Source of the DNA: Elmis aenea
Lineage: Eukaryota; Arthropoda; Insecta; Coleoptera; Elmidae
Assembly: GCA_947652605.1 (NCBI GenBank)
Contig: OX393579.1
Coordinates: 23,581,674 to 23,645,673, forward strand
Direction: 5' to 3'
Length of the DNA: 64,000 nucleotides
The notes beneath the pieces were generated by a model. The model was not told the origin of the DNA. It ran no database searches and worked only from the letters and a program-made list of their open reading frames with translations. The position numbers were made by a program, and so were the translations under genes. The number at the start of each line of letters is the position of its first letter. The first letter of the stretch is position 1. Positions 21,071 to 31,516 of the stretch are shown here, in pieces.

Positions 21071-23639
21071 TGCCAAAAGCTATATATGCGATACGATACG
21101 TTTTTAATAATATTTGGAAAGTAAAATAAACTTAAATATAGTAAGTCCAAGTCCGTAGCAAACTTTTGACAACAATGGATTTATTCATAAATAACAAAGC
21201 CTATAAAATCATAATTTATTAAAGAGTTAATGTGGTTGTGCTGGTTTATACAAATTTTTTGCAAGGTTTGCCGTGGTTAGAGTGAAAACGGAGGAAAATT
21301 TTTAATTACTGCTTTCATTATGCTAATTCTGCCACATGTAGCGAGTTTTTATTGGGGTTGCCGGGATGTAACGACCAGAAATGAAAGATACAATAAGGAT
21401 TCAGTGCTTTTCTACGTCAGCTTAGTTTTCATCGTTTATAAAACAACTTGTTTGTGTTGTGTAACGGTTTATTTTCAATTCGTGAGTATACTCTCGATAG
21501 ACGACCTCTCAATATAATTAACGAAAAAAGCTTGTATGTAAATAATTTTTGTATTGTATATTAAACTTTGTTCTAGTAAGATAATTTATATTTGTGTCGC
21601 ATATGTTAACAATGTGTGTACTTCCTTCAAATTCCGTTTATTAGTCAATATACAAAAATAAAGTTTAAATGAAAAAAGTTTGTAATCATTAGCTGCATGA
21701 CCTAAAATAATTTTTAGCTTTCTTAGTGTTTTGTTTCTGCGTAACAATACATTTTGTTTTTGTTTTCTTACTTTAATCAGAATATCATGTATGTATATAA
21801 TTTATTTTTTTTGACTTAAGATAATTTTTTTTTGCACGTGTAAGATTTTTTGTACTGCAAATGAATGTTTTAAAAATCTTGATTAATGTAGAACAGCGTT
21901 ATAATATTATGCTACTTAGCAATTTTAAACAATATTTTGGGAGATTTTTTGTCAATAAGACTCTTATAGTGGCTACTGAGCAGTTAAAATTTCAAAGTAA
22001 TACAGATCATGTTTCTTTTTCACGGAACATTTTACTGAACTTAAAATGGATGTAATTTAAAAAAAAGTTTTTTTTTTAATAAAAACTTTGATTTATGTCT
22101 AATATAAATTTTTAGTTATTGTCTTAATTATTTAATAATGATATTGCCCAATATTACTTATCAGGTCCTGCCATCTTCATGGAAACTTTTCTATTTCATC
22201 TTCCTTAAAATGTTTGGTTTTTGAATGAAAATCGTTTATAGAAGGCATTTTACTAGTTATCTAAGTACTTAAGTTTTACTGGATTAACAAGCCCCAAATC
22301 TATACATTATGTAAAAATATGGGACACTGTTACAAATGTGTACCTTGATGGAGGTGTAGCCCAACTATTTTATTTTGCATAAATCGAAACAAAGAAAAGA
22401 ACTACCAGCAGTACAATATTTTGGATGAGCTAGTATTTCCAAACCTAGCTATATAATTTTTCTGAGGAAATAAAATTGCATGTGCTGTTTTGATCGAATA
22501 AAAATCCTTTTTAAAAGATTGCCCTACTTCTTTTACGACTTGTTTAAATTTTTTACCTGTTGATAGCATCTTTCAGAATGCGTTGTTTTTCGTGGTTGCA
22601 TCAACTTGGAGTGTAGTATTGTTTTGTTATCCCATTAAACATATCGCACAAATTGGCTGGTCTGAGACTCACTTTGAAAGGGGTATTAGGTTGTTTAAAA
22701 TTATAAAAGAAATGTCGTTGTATTGGAATATTAACTTATAATTATTGGAATTGTTTTTTTCCACTTTGTAGTATGTACCTATTTCATGTTTTTTTAAATA
22801 TTTTTAGTTGCATGGATAAATATGTGTACTTTTAGATAATTGTGACTAGTGGCAGTACATTAGCATCTATTTGTTTGTTATTAATAATCCTTACCGCATT
22901 GGAGAGTGGAAAAGATCTATTCTAGGAAAGTCCTCTCCTTAACAATACGTTAAATAATATTAACAGTTTTTAATAAAAAGTGATGTTTTTTTCTTGACTT
23001 TTGCTCTGGTCAACTTTTCTCTCTGAAGAAATCGCACTACATACATACATTTTGTTATTTTTTGTTCTCTATTATAGTGTGACCAACAAATCTCATTAAT
23101 AGTATGAACATTTTGAATAGTTTTGTTTTGAATTAAGTTATTAACAACTTAATGTTATATTAGATTTGGATGATTTATTACCTCATATCGCTTTTATTAT
23201 CAAATTGGTTAGCAAATCTGATTAGCTGCACAAATTGCTTTACTTGCTGATAAACGTGTTAAGGCAAAGAAATATAATTATGCAAATTTTTGAAAATCGT
23301 GTGTATAGAAATTGCACATACATATTAAGTACAGTCAAATATTTTAATACGAAATTATATCGCGATTAAAATCTTATTACTTCCTTATAATTTGTCAATG
23401 TATGTATAATATTGTCCAGCAATAAACTACCTGTTTTGCAATTTTATGTTCGTTAGGCTTGATGCTTAATTTTATTACCATTTATGTAGCACTTTGTGTT
23501 GCTTTATTTAAATATTCTTGCGCTTCCTAATTTTTTAGCTAATTTCAGTAATGTGAGTCGTATCATTGTAAACAAAATTTGAAATTTTAAAGTTTAATAA
23601 CTTGTATATATTGGGTAGTCCGATGCGTACAGACACGTT
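21071..23639. other. AT-rich stretch without recognised genes
   Basis: Long T- and A-runs (for example 22052-22082) and chance frames only. No element termini are seen. Confidence 0.45.
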
Positions 23640-24400
23640 TGAACGTTTACCCTACAAAGTCGTGTAAGATCTGTGGAAAATAAACCCTCTACAACAGTAC
23701 GAGAACTTGCACAAGGATTGAACTTAAGTCATTATGACCATTTAGCGACATTGCAAAGAGCTGAGAAAAGTTGTGAGTTTGGAAAAATTGGTGCCGCATG
23801 ACCTATTGCCAGCACAACTTGAACATTGCGTGGATGTGTGCATTCTATTCTCTCTTCATTTCTCCGTTTTGGACCAAATCGTTACCGGAGATGAAACGTG
23901 GATATTATAGTTACTATAAGAATATCAAGCCTCGCAATCTGTTCCTCAGCTCAAAGCCGAACTTCATCCAATGAAGACGTTGCTCTGTGTTTGGTGGGAT
24001 ATCCAAGGTATGATACATTTCGAGCTGCTGAGGAGGAGTAAACCCATCACAGATGAAGTTCATTGTCAGCAATTGAATTGTTTGATAGAAGCTCTGCGAG
24101 CTAGTCAATCAATTGGCGAGACATTTTGTTGCATCAGGATAATGCCTGTTTACACACGGCTCGCATGACCTTAACAAACTGGAGGAACTAAAAAAAGGCA
24201 GATACCCATATTCCCCGGACCTTGCTTCTTCGGACTACCTCTTTTTCAGAGCTTACAAAATCATCTTGATGGAAAGAACTCTAATTCACGGGGAGATGTC
24301 GAAGTGCAGTTACGTCAGTTTTGGATTCTAAACCAAGAGATTTTCTAAAAGGGAATCAAAAAGTTGTTTGAGAGGTGACTTAAGGTTATTTAACTAATTT
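23640..24400 (+). pseudogene. Decayed mariner transposase (DD34D type)
   Basis: Broken frames give motifs in the right order. VRELAQGLNLS, from the second helix-turn-helix, is at about 23696-23728. VTGDETW carries the first catalytic D, at about 23882-23902. LHQDNACLHTARMTL carries the second catalytic D, at about 24128-24172. YSPDLASSDYLFF carries the third catalytic D, at about 24209-24247. Several frameshifts and a stop after VTGDETWIL make it non-functional. The start, the first helix-turn-helix and clear terminal repeats are not visible. The minus-strand frame 23914-24108 is a shadow. Confidence 0.85.
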
Positions 24401-25318
24401 TATAAAGATAAAAATTCAATTAATTTTTTAATTTTTTCGGACGAAATACATGTTACAATCTAATAGTTAGCTGAGGGTTGCAAAGCAAATGCACAAAGAT
24501 TTAAATAGGCAACTTATTTTACCCCTGACCCGTTTCTGTTTCATTTTATGAAATGCTAATAATTATAAATTAATTAAAATGTGAAAGTTACAAAAAAGTA
24601 ACTCTAACGAATGTGTTTTTCATATTGAGCAAAGAAGTGTAAAATTATAAGTTACATAACAACAAATACAGGCTAAATCGTTTTTCACTTTTGCTTTCAG
24701 AATCTTTTTTTTTAACTGTTTCGGTTTTAATTACTATTTGTATATCATTTTAGCATTTGATATTCACAAATCTCTCTCCTTATGTTAAAAACACGTTCAT
24801 ATTTCGAATTTGCTCGCATATTTAAAATTACTTTCGGTGATTTTATTCTATTCAGCAGGGGAAATAATTAAGTTTATTTTGCTTAAAATATACGCAGGAA
24901 TAAAGAAAGGATAAATCGCTCTCCATCGAAACGGTCTGAAACGTTCGCAATATAAAGTTGAAAAATTCATATTTTAGAAAGAATATATTCCGTAATTATT
25001 TTTATTTATGCCTTTACATATTTTTAGCTGGAAATGTTTTTAAAATCTTATTATAACTCTAGCGTTTTAATGTATATACACTTTTATATTTTTTGTTCGT
25101 TGATGATATATTTGTTCTGTTAGCACTGGATTGAAACTGCTTTTAAAATAATACTTAACCTTTGGTAAATAAATACCAGGATGACTGTTTCATTTAACAC
25201 ATATATTATAAAACGTAGAGTTATCGTTAGAGATATATCTGTATTGTCAATTTGTCATACAAGGAGTCTAGACTTTCTTCACGCAAACGAACTTCGCTCG
25301 ATTGGTTTTATGTTGCAG

Positions 25319-25396
25319 TAATCAGTTTGAATATGAATGGTGGAACAAAAATAGTATATTTTACAACAAGAGATGAAAGTCCAGTTTTTTTCTTGA
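25319..25396 (+). CDS. Possible exon, unknown protein
   Basis: The acceptor context is GGTTTTATGTTGCAG at 25318. The donor is CTTGAG|GTGAGC at 25396/25397, close to consensus. One frame is open through the 78-nt segment and includes LNMNGGTKIVYFTTRDESPV. The protein is not recognised. A similar ATRDESKTF phrase 370 bp downstream hints that this may be repeat-derived. Confidence 0.25.
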
Positions 25397-25934
25397 GGTG
25401 AGCAAATCTTTCTACTAAATTCAAATTATATTATAGAACGAACGTTAATGTAAACGAACCAAATGACAATTATGAGGTGTAAAGTATTAATTAATCATTT
25501 CATTTTCATAGCAACACCACCACACTGACATTGACATAAATAAAATTATAACCTGCAAATGAAATATATTTAATATTAATGTTTGTACCAGTCTTAGGCT
25601 TTTATATAAAATACTACATTAAAATTTTATTATTTGATAACAATATTAACGCAATTTTAGTTTATTATGAGTTAAATCTAAAAAAAAATCGTAAATTTTA
25701 CAGTTTGATTTTGACATTGACATTAATTTTCGCCACTAGAGACGAAAGTAAAACTTTCATATAGGGTAGGCAGTGAGAAAATGGCAACTTTCATATACAT
25801 GAGTAGAAAAAAATAATTTTTAATTATGAACAAATAAAATAAGTGTTAAGGTTGGCAAAAAATATTAAATGTTTTATATCGGCCACTAATTTTATTAAGA
25901 TATTATTTTTTTACATGAAGTGAAGCAACTATAC

Positions 25935-26219
25935 TTAAAATGAGTGAGAGTTGCCATGGTGGAAATGTACTGCAGTCAGGTGGTTGTGCTGTAAAAAAGC
26001 AAATATCCATTTACAAACCATGAATGTCGTACGTTCAGCAAAAACAACATTACTGCAAAGTAGGTACACAGTTTCGTTTGGATTTCCCCAAATGTCTATC
26101 CTCTGTAGGTCATAATTTACCCCAATCTGTTTGCCGATAAATTGACTCGGTCGATGTAAAGTCCCAACAATCTTCCATCGAATGCGTCTGCCTTGGGGAA
26201 ATCCGCCTACCTGCTTCAC
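25935..26219 (-). CDS. Coding-like segment, unknown protein
   Basis: The minus-strand frame is open for about 94 codons and has balanced amino-acid use (FPQGRRIRWKIVGTLHRP, GVNYDLQRIDIWGNPNE, VYLLCSNVVFAERTTFMVC) and codons richer in G+C than the flanks. It begins after GTGAAG in a T-rich context and could be an exon. The NPNETVYLLCSNVVFAE part faintly recalls the middle of proteasome assembly chaperone 1, but this is only an impression. It could equally be a processed pseudogene or chance. Confidence 0.3.
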   Translation of the reverse strand: MKQVGGFPQGRRIRWKIVGTLHRPSQFIGKQIGVNYDLQRIDIWGNPNETVYLLCSNVVFAERTTFMVCKWIFAFLQHNHLTAVHFHHGNSHSF

Positions 26220-26933
26220 AAATAAACATTGGTCGAAGTTGTTTCTATCGGTGTAACTTGTTTACGCAATTTGTTAACTACGATAATATTCTCAAACTTT
26301 TATGTGCTTAGTTTTAATAAATTTTTGTAGGTTTCTAAAACTGTAATATGGCATATTTAAAGTTTTTTTTGTATATAATAAACCTTTCATAACTAAGCAA
26401 CACGTAAAAAAAATTGCAAAAGAAATGTTTGATATTTTATATTAATACATCGACATTTGTTTATTTCTGTGTACAGTCATTTGTTGTACGATTTAGTTCG
26501 ATATACAATATAAAAATATGTTTCGTGTGTAGTTTATTTTTCTATACATGGGTAACGTGCTTTGGGAGTTATAAATATTTAAAACTGCAATATTTTGAAG
26601 AGTAGAAAAGCTTTTCATGGGTCATTGAGAACCGTACAAAAAAAATGAAGTTGTTTGCACTCCTGTTTATGTAATTGTTTTTATCGATATATTTTGTATT
26701 GATCCACCTTTAAATTAGTGGGATTGAGGCAATAATTAAAAAAAATTGTCTTGTATCAAATGATAGCAATATTTTTACTTATTTTTTGATGCTCGTTTTT
26801 TAGTAAATACCTATAAATCTTATGATGGGTTACACATTTTTTTAAGTAGTGATATAGTAACTTTGAAATAGGGCTTGATTTACTCTTCTGCACCAAAGGT
26901 AAAATTTAACAAATCAGAGTTTATTTGATAGAC

Positions 26934-27005
26934 CAGCCATTCTCAGCCTGTGGTACGCGGACCTTAAGGAGTCAGCAATGATTATGCTAGGGGTCTGCAA
27001 ATATT
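26934..27005 (+). mobile_element. hAT terminus remnant
   Basis: CAGCCATTCTCAGCCTGTGG at 26934-26953 and the following TACGCGGACC resemble the widespread hAT terminus of the CAGCGGTTCTCAACCTGTGG type. GGGGTCTGC follows at 26991-26999. No opposite end or 8-bp duplication was found, so only one end survives. Confidence 0.5.
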
Positions 27006-27154
27006 TTAACGTTTTCTCATGCTTAATACTAGTAAAATTAAGAAAAATGTATAGGTACTACGCTAAATTGATATGAACATATTTTTTTTTTTACAAAAGA
27101 TATTTACCCAATTCTGTTTTGTTTTCCTTAACGCTAAACACAATTTTGTTAAAC

Positions 27155-27510
27155 CCACTCTTGTTGGTAAATACTTTTTTCTGCGTCCGTCCAGATAATT
27201 TGTTACGTTAGAAAATACATCTTTACCAACCTAAGCCGGAAAGTCCCTGGTTGCCATGGAGATAAGTTGTTTTATTGATTTGCGCTGTCAAACAAGCGCC
27301 ATTGTACCATCAAGCGAATTTTGACCTGTAGTTTGTTGTTATCGTTTAATTATGGATGGTGACGATAATGACGCAGAAAAAATATTGTTCGTATCATACC
27401 CGAAAAGTGTTTTTAGTTCCAGGACTCGCCTACGGTTCGTCCCAGAACTGCCTGCTCGTTCAGTAAAGTACCACTTTCCAGTCTTGTTATGTAAATAATT
27501 ATTTTGTAGG
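27155..27510 (-). repeat. Dispersed repeat H, second copy (inverted, uninterrupted)
   Basis: The complement matches 17865-17949 and 18749-19050, the two parts of the first copy on either side of the hAT insert. It therefore represents the empty site. The right edge ends in TTGTTATGTAAATAATTATT, equivalent to the region at 17865-17885. Confidence 0.7.
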
Positions 27511-27834
27511 TAACAATCATTTTAAATACATCCAACTCTGTTATATACATCGTCAGTTTAAAACAAATTAATTTTCTTAATAAACCTCTTGATTAACTGC
27601 AGGCGTTGCGGTAATTTTTTCTGCTGTTACGAAATGTATTTGCAACTATTGTTAAAAAATCGAATCTGGTCAGAAAATTAAACTATCATTTGATGTTTTT
27701 CTTTTACTTTAATTTTACAAAAAAAAAAAGAATTTTCTTTGAAACCTATGCGAGGACTAAATTGCTGAAATTGAGATTTTAACACGTATAACATAATATG
27801 ATGCTATTAGAAGTGGAAGTAGAAGTAGAAGACT

Positions 27835-27883
27835 TGCGACGCTTCGCATTTACGACGCTTCGCACTTACGACGCTTTATAGTT
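27835..27883. repeat. Short 16-bp tandem array
   Basis: There are three units of 16 bp: GCGACGCTTCGCATTT, ACGACGCTTCGCACTT and ACGACGCTTTATAGTT. It is preceded by a purine-rich GAAGTAGAAGTAGAAG tract. The period equals that of the foldback arms, but no inverted partner is seen. Confidence 0.6.
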
Positions 27884-28159
27884 TATATTCAGTACAATAT
27901 TTGGTATCAAATCTCAAGCGCTCGCACAAAATACGGATATACTAACATTGTATATCTTTTGATATAACAATACTGAATACTTATTATAATAGGTTGTTGC
28001 ATAATTTCGTGCGGTTTTTTTAGATTCAAAATTGCGCACTTTAAATTAAATTTTTTGGTAATTTGTTTTGTGCTATTCGATGGAGAATGTTTTACTCTAC
28101 AAGTTGGTGTTTTCGTTTTTTTCATATCGATTGTTTATTTTTATTATACAACTGTCAAA

Positions 28160-28546
28160 ATGGAGTGTCAGGTTGACAAAAATGAGCATGTCCGACACTT
28201 CCTTCTTTTCGCGTATAATCAAGGTTTTAAAGCTGCTCTGCTCGCGATATTTGTGTTGTGTACGGCGATGATGAAGAACGGCTCATAAATGGCTTTCGCG
28301 TTTCAAAAAGGGTCCAGCTTATCCACGAAAATTCGTGTCAAATAACAAGAGAATTGGCCGAGCAGATGAATTGTGACCATTCAACGGTAGCTCGCCACTT
28401 GCAATCAATGGGTAACGTCCAAAAACTTGGGGCATGGGTACCACATGTTTTGAGCCAAAACAACAAAAATCAACGTTCCATGATTGCCGCCAATTTGCTC
28501 GCCTGTCATCGATCAACACACGGCCATAAGCAACGCTTTCTGTATC
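28160..28546 (+). pseudogene. Mariner transposase N-terminal part, left half of the palindrome
   Basis: The start MECQVDKNEHVRHFLLFAYN is mariner-like (first helix-turn-helix), followed by a frame break near 28250 and a deletion after TTTCGCGTTTCAAAAA relative to the right half. From 28318 the frame reads LIHENSCQITRELAEQMNCD followed by HSTVARHLQSMG, then WVPHVLSQNNKNQRSMIAAN followed by LLACH. This is the second helix-turn-helix and the WVPH(x)L linker typical of mariner transposases. The catalytic domain is missing. Confidence 0.8.
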
Positions 28547-28790
28547 GCATACTGGTTCAAGCGCTCTTCGTCAAACTGAGCGAGTCGGCCGATATGAGTT
28601 TGGTCCCGGAGACCGAAATCTCCGTTTTTGAAACGCGAAAACCATTTTTGAGCCGTTCTTTCAGATATGGCAGCATCGCCGTACGCAATACAAATATCGC
28701 GAGCAGCTTTAGCAGCTTTAAAACCTAGATTATACGCGAAAACAAGGAGGTGTCGGAAATGCTCATTTTTGTCAACCTGACACTCCATTT
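28547..28790 (-). pseudogene. Mariner transposase N-terminal part, right half of the palindrome
   Basis: On the minus strand MECQVDKNEHFRHLLVFAYN leads into GFKAAKAARDICIAYGD and AQKWFSRFKNGDFGLRD, then HIGRLAQFDEERLNQ. This is a well-preserved first helix-turn-helix of mariner (K.A.EAAR, then WF.RF..GDF.L.D..R.GR). The frame runs into unrelated sequence at the strand switch. The upstream 80 codons of the same open frame are element 5' UTR, so the start is set at MECQV. Confidence 0.8.
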
Positions 28791-28962
28791 TGACAGTTGT
28801 ATAATAAAAATAAACAAACGATATGAAAAAAAACGAAAACTCCAACTTGTAGAGAAAAGCATTCTCCGTCGAATAGCACAAAACAAATTACCAAAAATTT
28901 TAATTTAAAGTGCGCAATTTTGAATCTAAAAAAACCGCACGAAATTATGCAACAACCCAATA

Positions 28963-30596
28963 GAAATCCTCAAAATATGACAAATTTGTGGATCAATATG
29001 AGTGAAAATTAAGAAATAAAGATGTTCACTTTTGAGTTTAGGAGATTTTAAAAAGTTGGGATTCTACTCAATTCAAATATATGTAAGAACACGGGTTCAT
29101 GATTTGCAACGAACGACTGTAATAGACCATAGATTTTTAGATTAAGGCACAAACGTATTCCAATATTTCATTAAAATGTCCCTATACAGTCGTGTAATGT
29201 TACCTTATGTTTTTAGAATTAATATAATAATTAACGTTGACGTTTTGTGCAAAAGCCGTTGTGTTTTGATTTACCTATTTCGAGTACTGTTTTTTTCCCC
29301 CGAAACTATCCATAAATTAAATTACTGTCGTCGATAATATTTGTTTAGTGACATAGCACGTTTTTTGTGGTAACAAAAATATGGACTTAATATGTTTGTT
29401 AAGCTTATTTAACCCAAGTTTCCTGACACAATTTGTAAATTCAGACGTGGAAATAGTTTCTACGTTTGTGTGTTACGACAGAAAGTCGTTTGATGTGGGA
29501 ACTACAAATGCGTATTATGCGAAGATGTGTATTGAGCGTGCAAAGTTTGAGATAGTGCTGTTTGGTAATGTGTACGAGCTTAATTGCAGTGTTAAAGTTT
29601 ACCGCTTTGAATTTTACATGAGTAATTAATAATAATCTGTATGAAGTAATTTAACGTACAGCGGCAGTAAGTGTTTAACGACATCTTAGTTGCATTCTGT
29701 GGGCCATTTTGTTATTATCTTGACGTTGGCGTTCATTCCATTTTCCGCATCTTCAATTTCAGGGAGGAGATCCTTTAAACGTCGATTTAATACAGATATT
29801 CCCATTTTATTTGTCAGATACGCGATTACTTCACCTTTAACCCGATGACTACAAAATGGAAAATTCAAATTCCATGGAAAAGCTCGTTTTCGCAGCTGAG
29901 CTGGTCGAACGCCAATCGCGCCCTGATGTGATATGCTAACTAAAGGCGGCCGTGACTAATGGTCCCAGGATCCTCCCTTCGCCAGTCATCGTTGATTTCG
30001 AGGTGAACTGCCACTCGTATTTAACTTCATACTGCCATTCAAAATGAAATTATAAAACGGGAGAGTTAATTTTAGCTTGTATTGACATTTCGCGATTTAC
30101 TGATTAAGCCAGACTAGTTGTTTTATTTTTATAACATGCTTGTAGACTCCATATGCGTAAATCAAATTGACATTACCGTTTATAATGTCGACTAAACCAC
30201 GTCAAATTATTGGCGCTTTGTATTGAAATATATAAGCTTTATTTTATAAAAATGTACAAATGTAATTTGATAGTTTATTTTGCCCCACTAAATCAAGTAA
30301 CTAGTTGTTTTAAATGATACGTATAAGCCCTGTCTTCAATAGGGGTGAGCGGTATCGACTTTTAGATATCGATATCGAAAATGTATCAAAATAATTCGTT
30401 AGTCAAAAATCTAATGCTAATTTGCTGCGCAACACTGTTTTGAACCTCCTGGTCCGACATGTTTATTACAACTAATAGGGACGATGGAAAAAGAAGCACT
30501 ACTATTGACAAGTTCTACATGTCAGTGTTTGCTCAGCGAGTTGAACTCTTTACAAGAACTGAGCATAAAAATTCCTGTTTACATTTGAACGACCCT
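28963..30596. other. Stretch with weak coding-like parts only
   Basis: Near 29690-30010 the G+C content rises. A 27-codon plus-strand frame starts at 29856 (MENSNSMEKLVFAAELVERQ, then RPDVIC), and an opposite frame at 29686-29868 reads LNRRLKDLLPEIEDAENG. Neither is recognised. A TATCGATATCGA-type palindromic stretch at 30363-30380, next to AGGGGTGAGCGGTATCGA (30341-30358), looks like a transposon end remnant. Confidence 0.35.
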
Positions 30597-30600
30597 TTAA

Positions 30601-31512
30601 CCCTTTCACTGTTAAACCCGTAAATATATACCTTGTGCAATGACATGTTGCTATTGTCAAACCCGTAAATATACGTTATTCTATCACTAAGAGTTAAAAA
30701 TGCGCCGGATTAAAAAATTGAACTAATGTAAAGACAAATTATTTATTATCTTTGTTATTAGGGGAGTAACAAAAAAGTTGTTTTTACAAAAGTTGTTGGA
30801 ATTTATTAGCTATATAACCTACAATTATTTTTAAATGCACAGAGTATTTAGTTTTCGAGAATCAATATGCAACTTTACTATTTCAAATAGAACACCCTGT
30901 ATATTTTAACGTTTTCTTGTAGATAAATCAATAGTCATTAAAAAATATTAATCATGTTTTTGTCTTAAGTTAATATTTCTAGAGTTATTATTCTGGTGGA
31001 TGCGTCAGGTCCAAAATTAAGCTAATTGTATGACAAATTATTTGTTATCTCTGTTATTAGGGTAGTTACAAAAAAGTTTTAACTACAAAAGTTGTTGGAA
31101 TTTATTAGCTATATAATCTACAATTATTTTTAAATCCACAGAGTATTTAGTTTTCGAGAATCAATATGCAACTTTACTATTTCAAATGGAACACCCTCTA
31201 CCCTGTATACCTATTTTTACGTTTTCTTGTAGATACATTATTTGCTAATAAAAAATATTTAGTATGTTCTATATCTAAAGTTAATATGTCTCGGGACATA
31301 ATGAACAGTTCGCATAAAATGTTCGTTTTGTAAATAAATACACATTCCGAGAGTAGGCAACATACCTTAGTGCGAGTAATTACAGAAATATAAAAATAAA
31401 TTTAAAAGAATATGGTTCCGCTGAGAAACCAAACAAAAATCCAAAACAAACCCAACAAAAAACCTGACACAGACGGCCTGCGCATACAAAAATTACCCGA
31501 CAGTGAAAGGGC
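30601..31512. mobile_element. Second piggyBac-like non-autonomous element
   Basis: TTAA lies at 30597-30600 and 31513-31516. The termini are CCCTTTCACTGTTAAACCCG on the left and, as complement, GCCCTTTCACTGTCGGGTAA on the right, offset by one base. A short direct repeat (AAACCCGTAAATATA) occurs twice in the left subterminal region. Inside lie two tandem diverged copies of about 295 bp. The ends differ from those of the element at 8394 after CCCTTTC, so this is a separate family. No transposase coding is visible. Confidence 0.8.
30705..31290. repeat. Two tandem ~295-bp units inside the piggyBac-like element
   Basis: Unit 1 (about 30705-30995) and unit 2 (about 31005-31290) share ACAAAAGTTGTTGGAATTTA, GAGTATTTAGTTTTCGAGAA and ACGTTTTCTTGTAGATA. 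Each carries an internal AACACCCTGTATA-like motif (30892-30904; about 31190-31211, disrupted in unit 2), as in ITm ends, which suggests an ITm fragment was captured and duplicated. Confidence 0.7.
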
Positions 31513-31516
31513 TTAA

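Larger units (their letters stand above)
24401..26933. other. AT-rich stretch with two weak coding-like segments
   Basis: Apart from the segments listed separately at 25319-25396 and 25935-26219, this part holds only AT-driven short frames. The phrase TRDES is encoded twice, near 25370 and 25738, in related nucleotide contexts, perhaps a small duplicated repeat. Confidence 0.4.
27989..28960. mobile_element. Palindromic (head-to-head) mariner element
   Basis: Both ends carry the same mariner terminus: AGGTTGTTGCATAATTTCGT at 27991-28010 and its complement ending at 28958, flanked by TA. The left 320 bp and the right 330 bp are inverted copies including the start of a transposase gene, so two 5' halves face each other. 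The strand switch lies at about 28546. The left copy runs on into later transposase sequence, while the right copy stops after the first helix-turn-helix region. Each half has mutations the other lacks. Such an element would form a hairpin when single-stranded or transcribed. Confidence 0.8.

Noticed and set aside
23914..24108. Minus-strand 64-codon frame
   Set aside because: It is the shadow of the mariner transposase relic on the plus strand.
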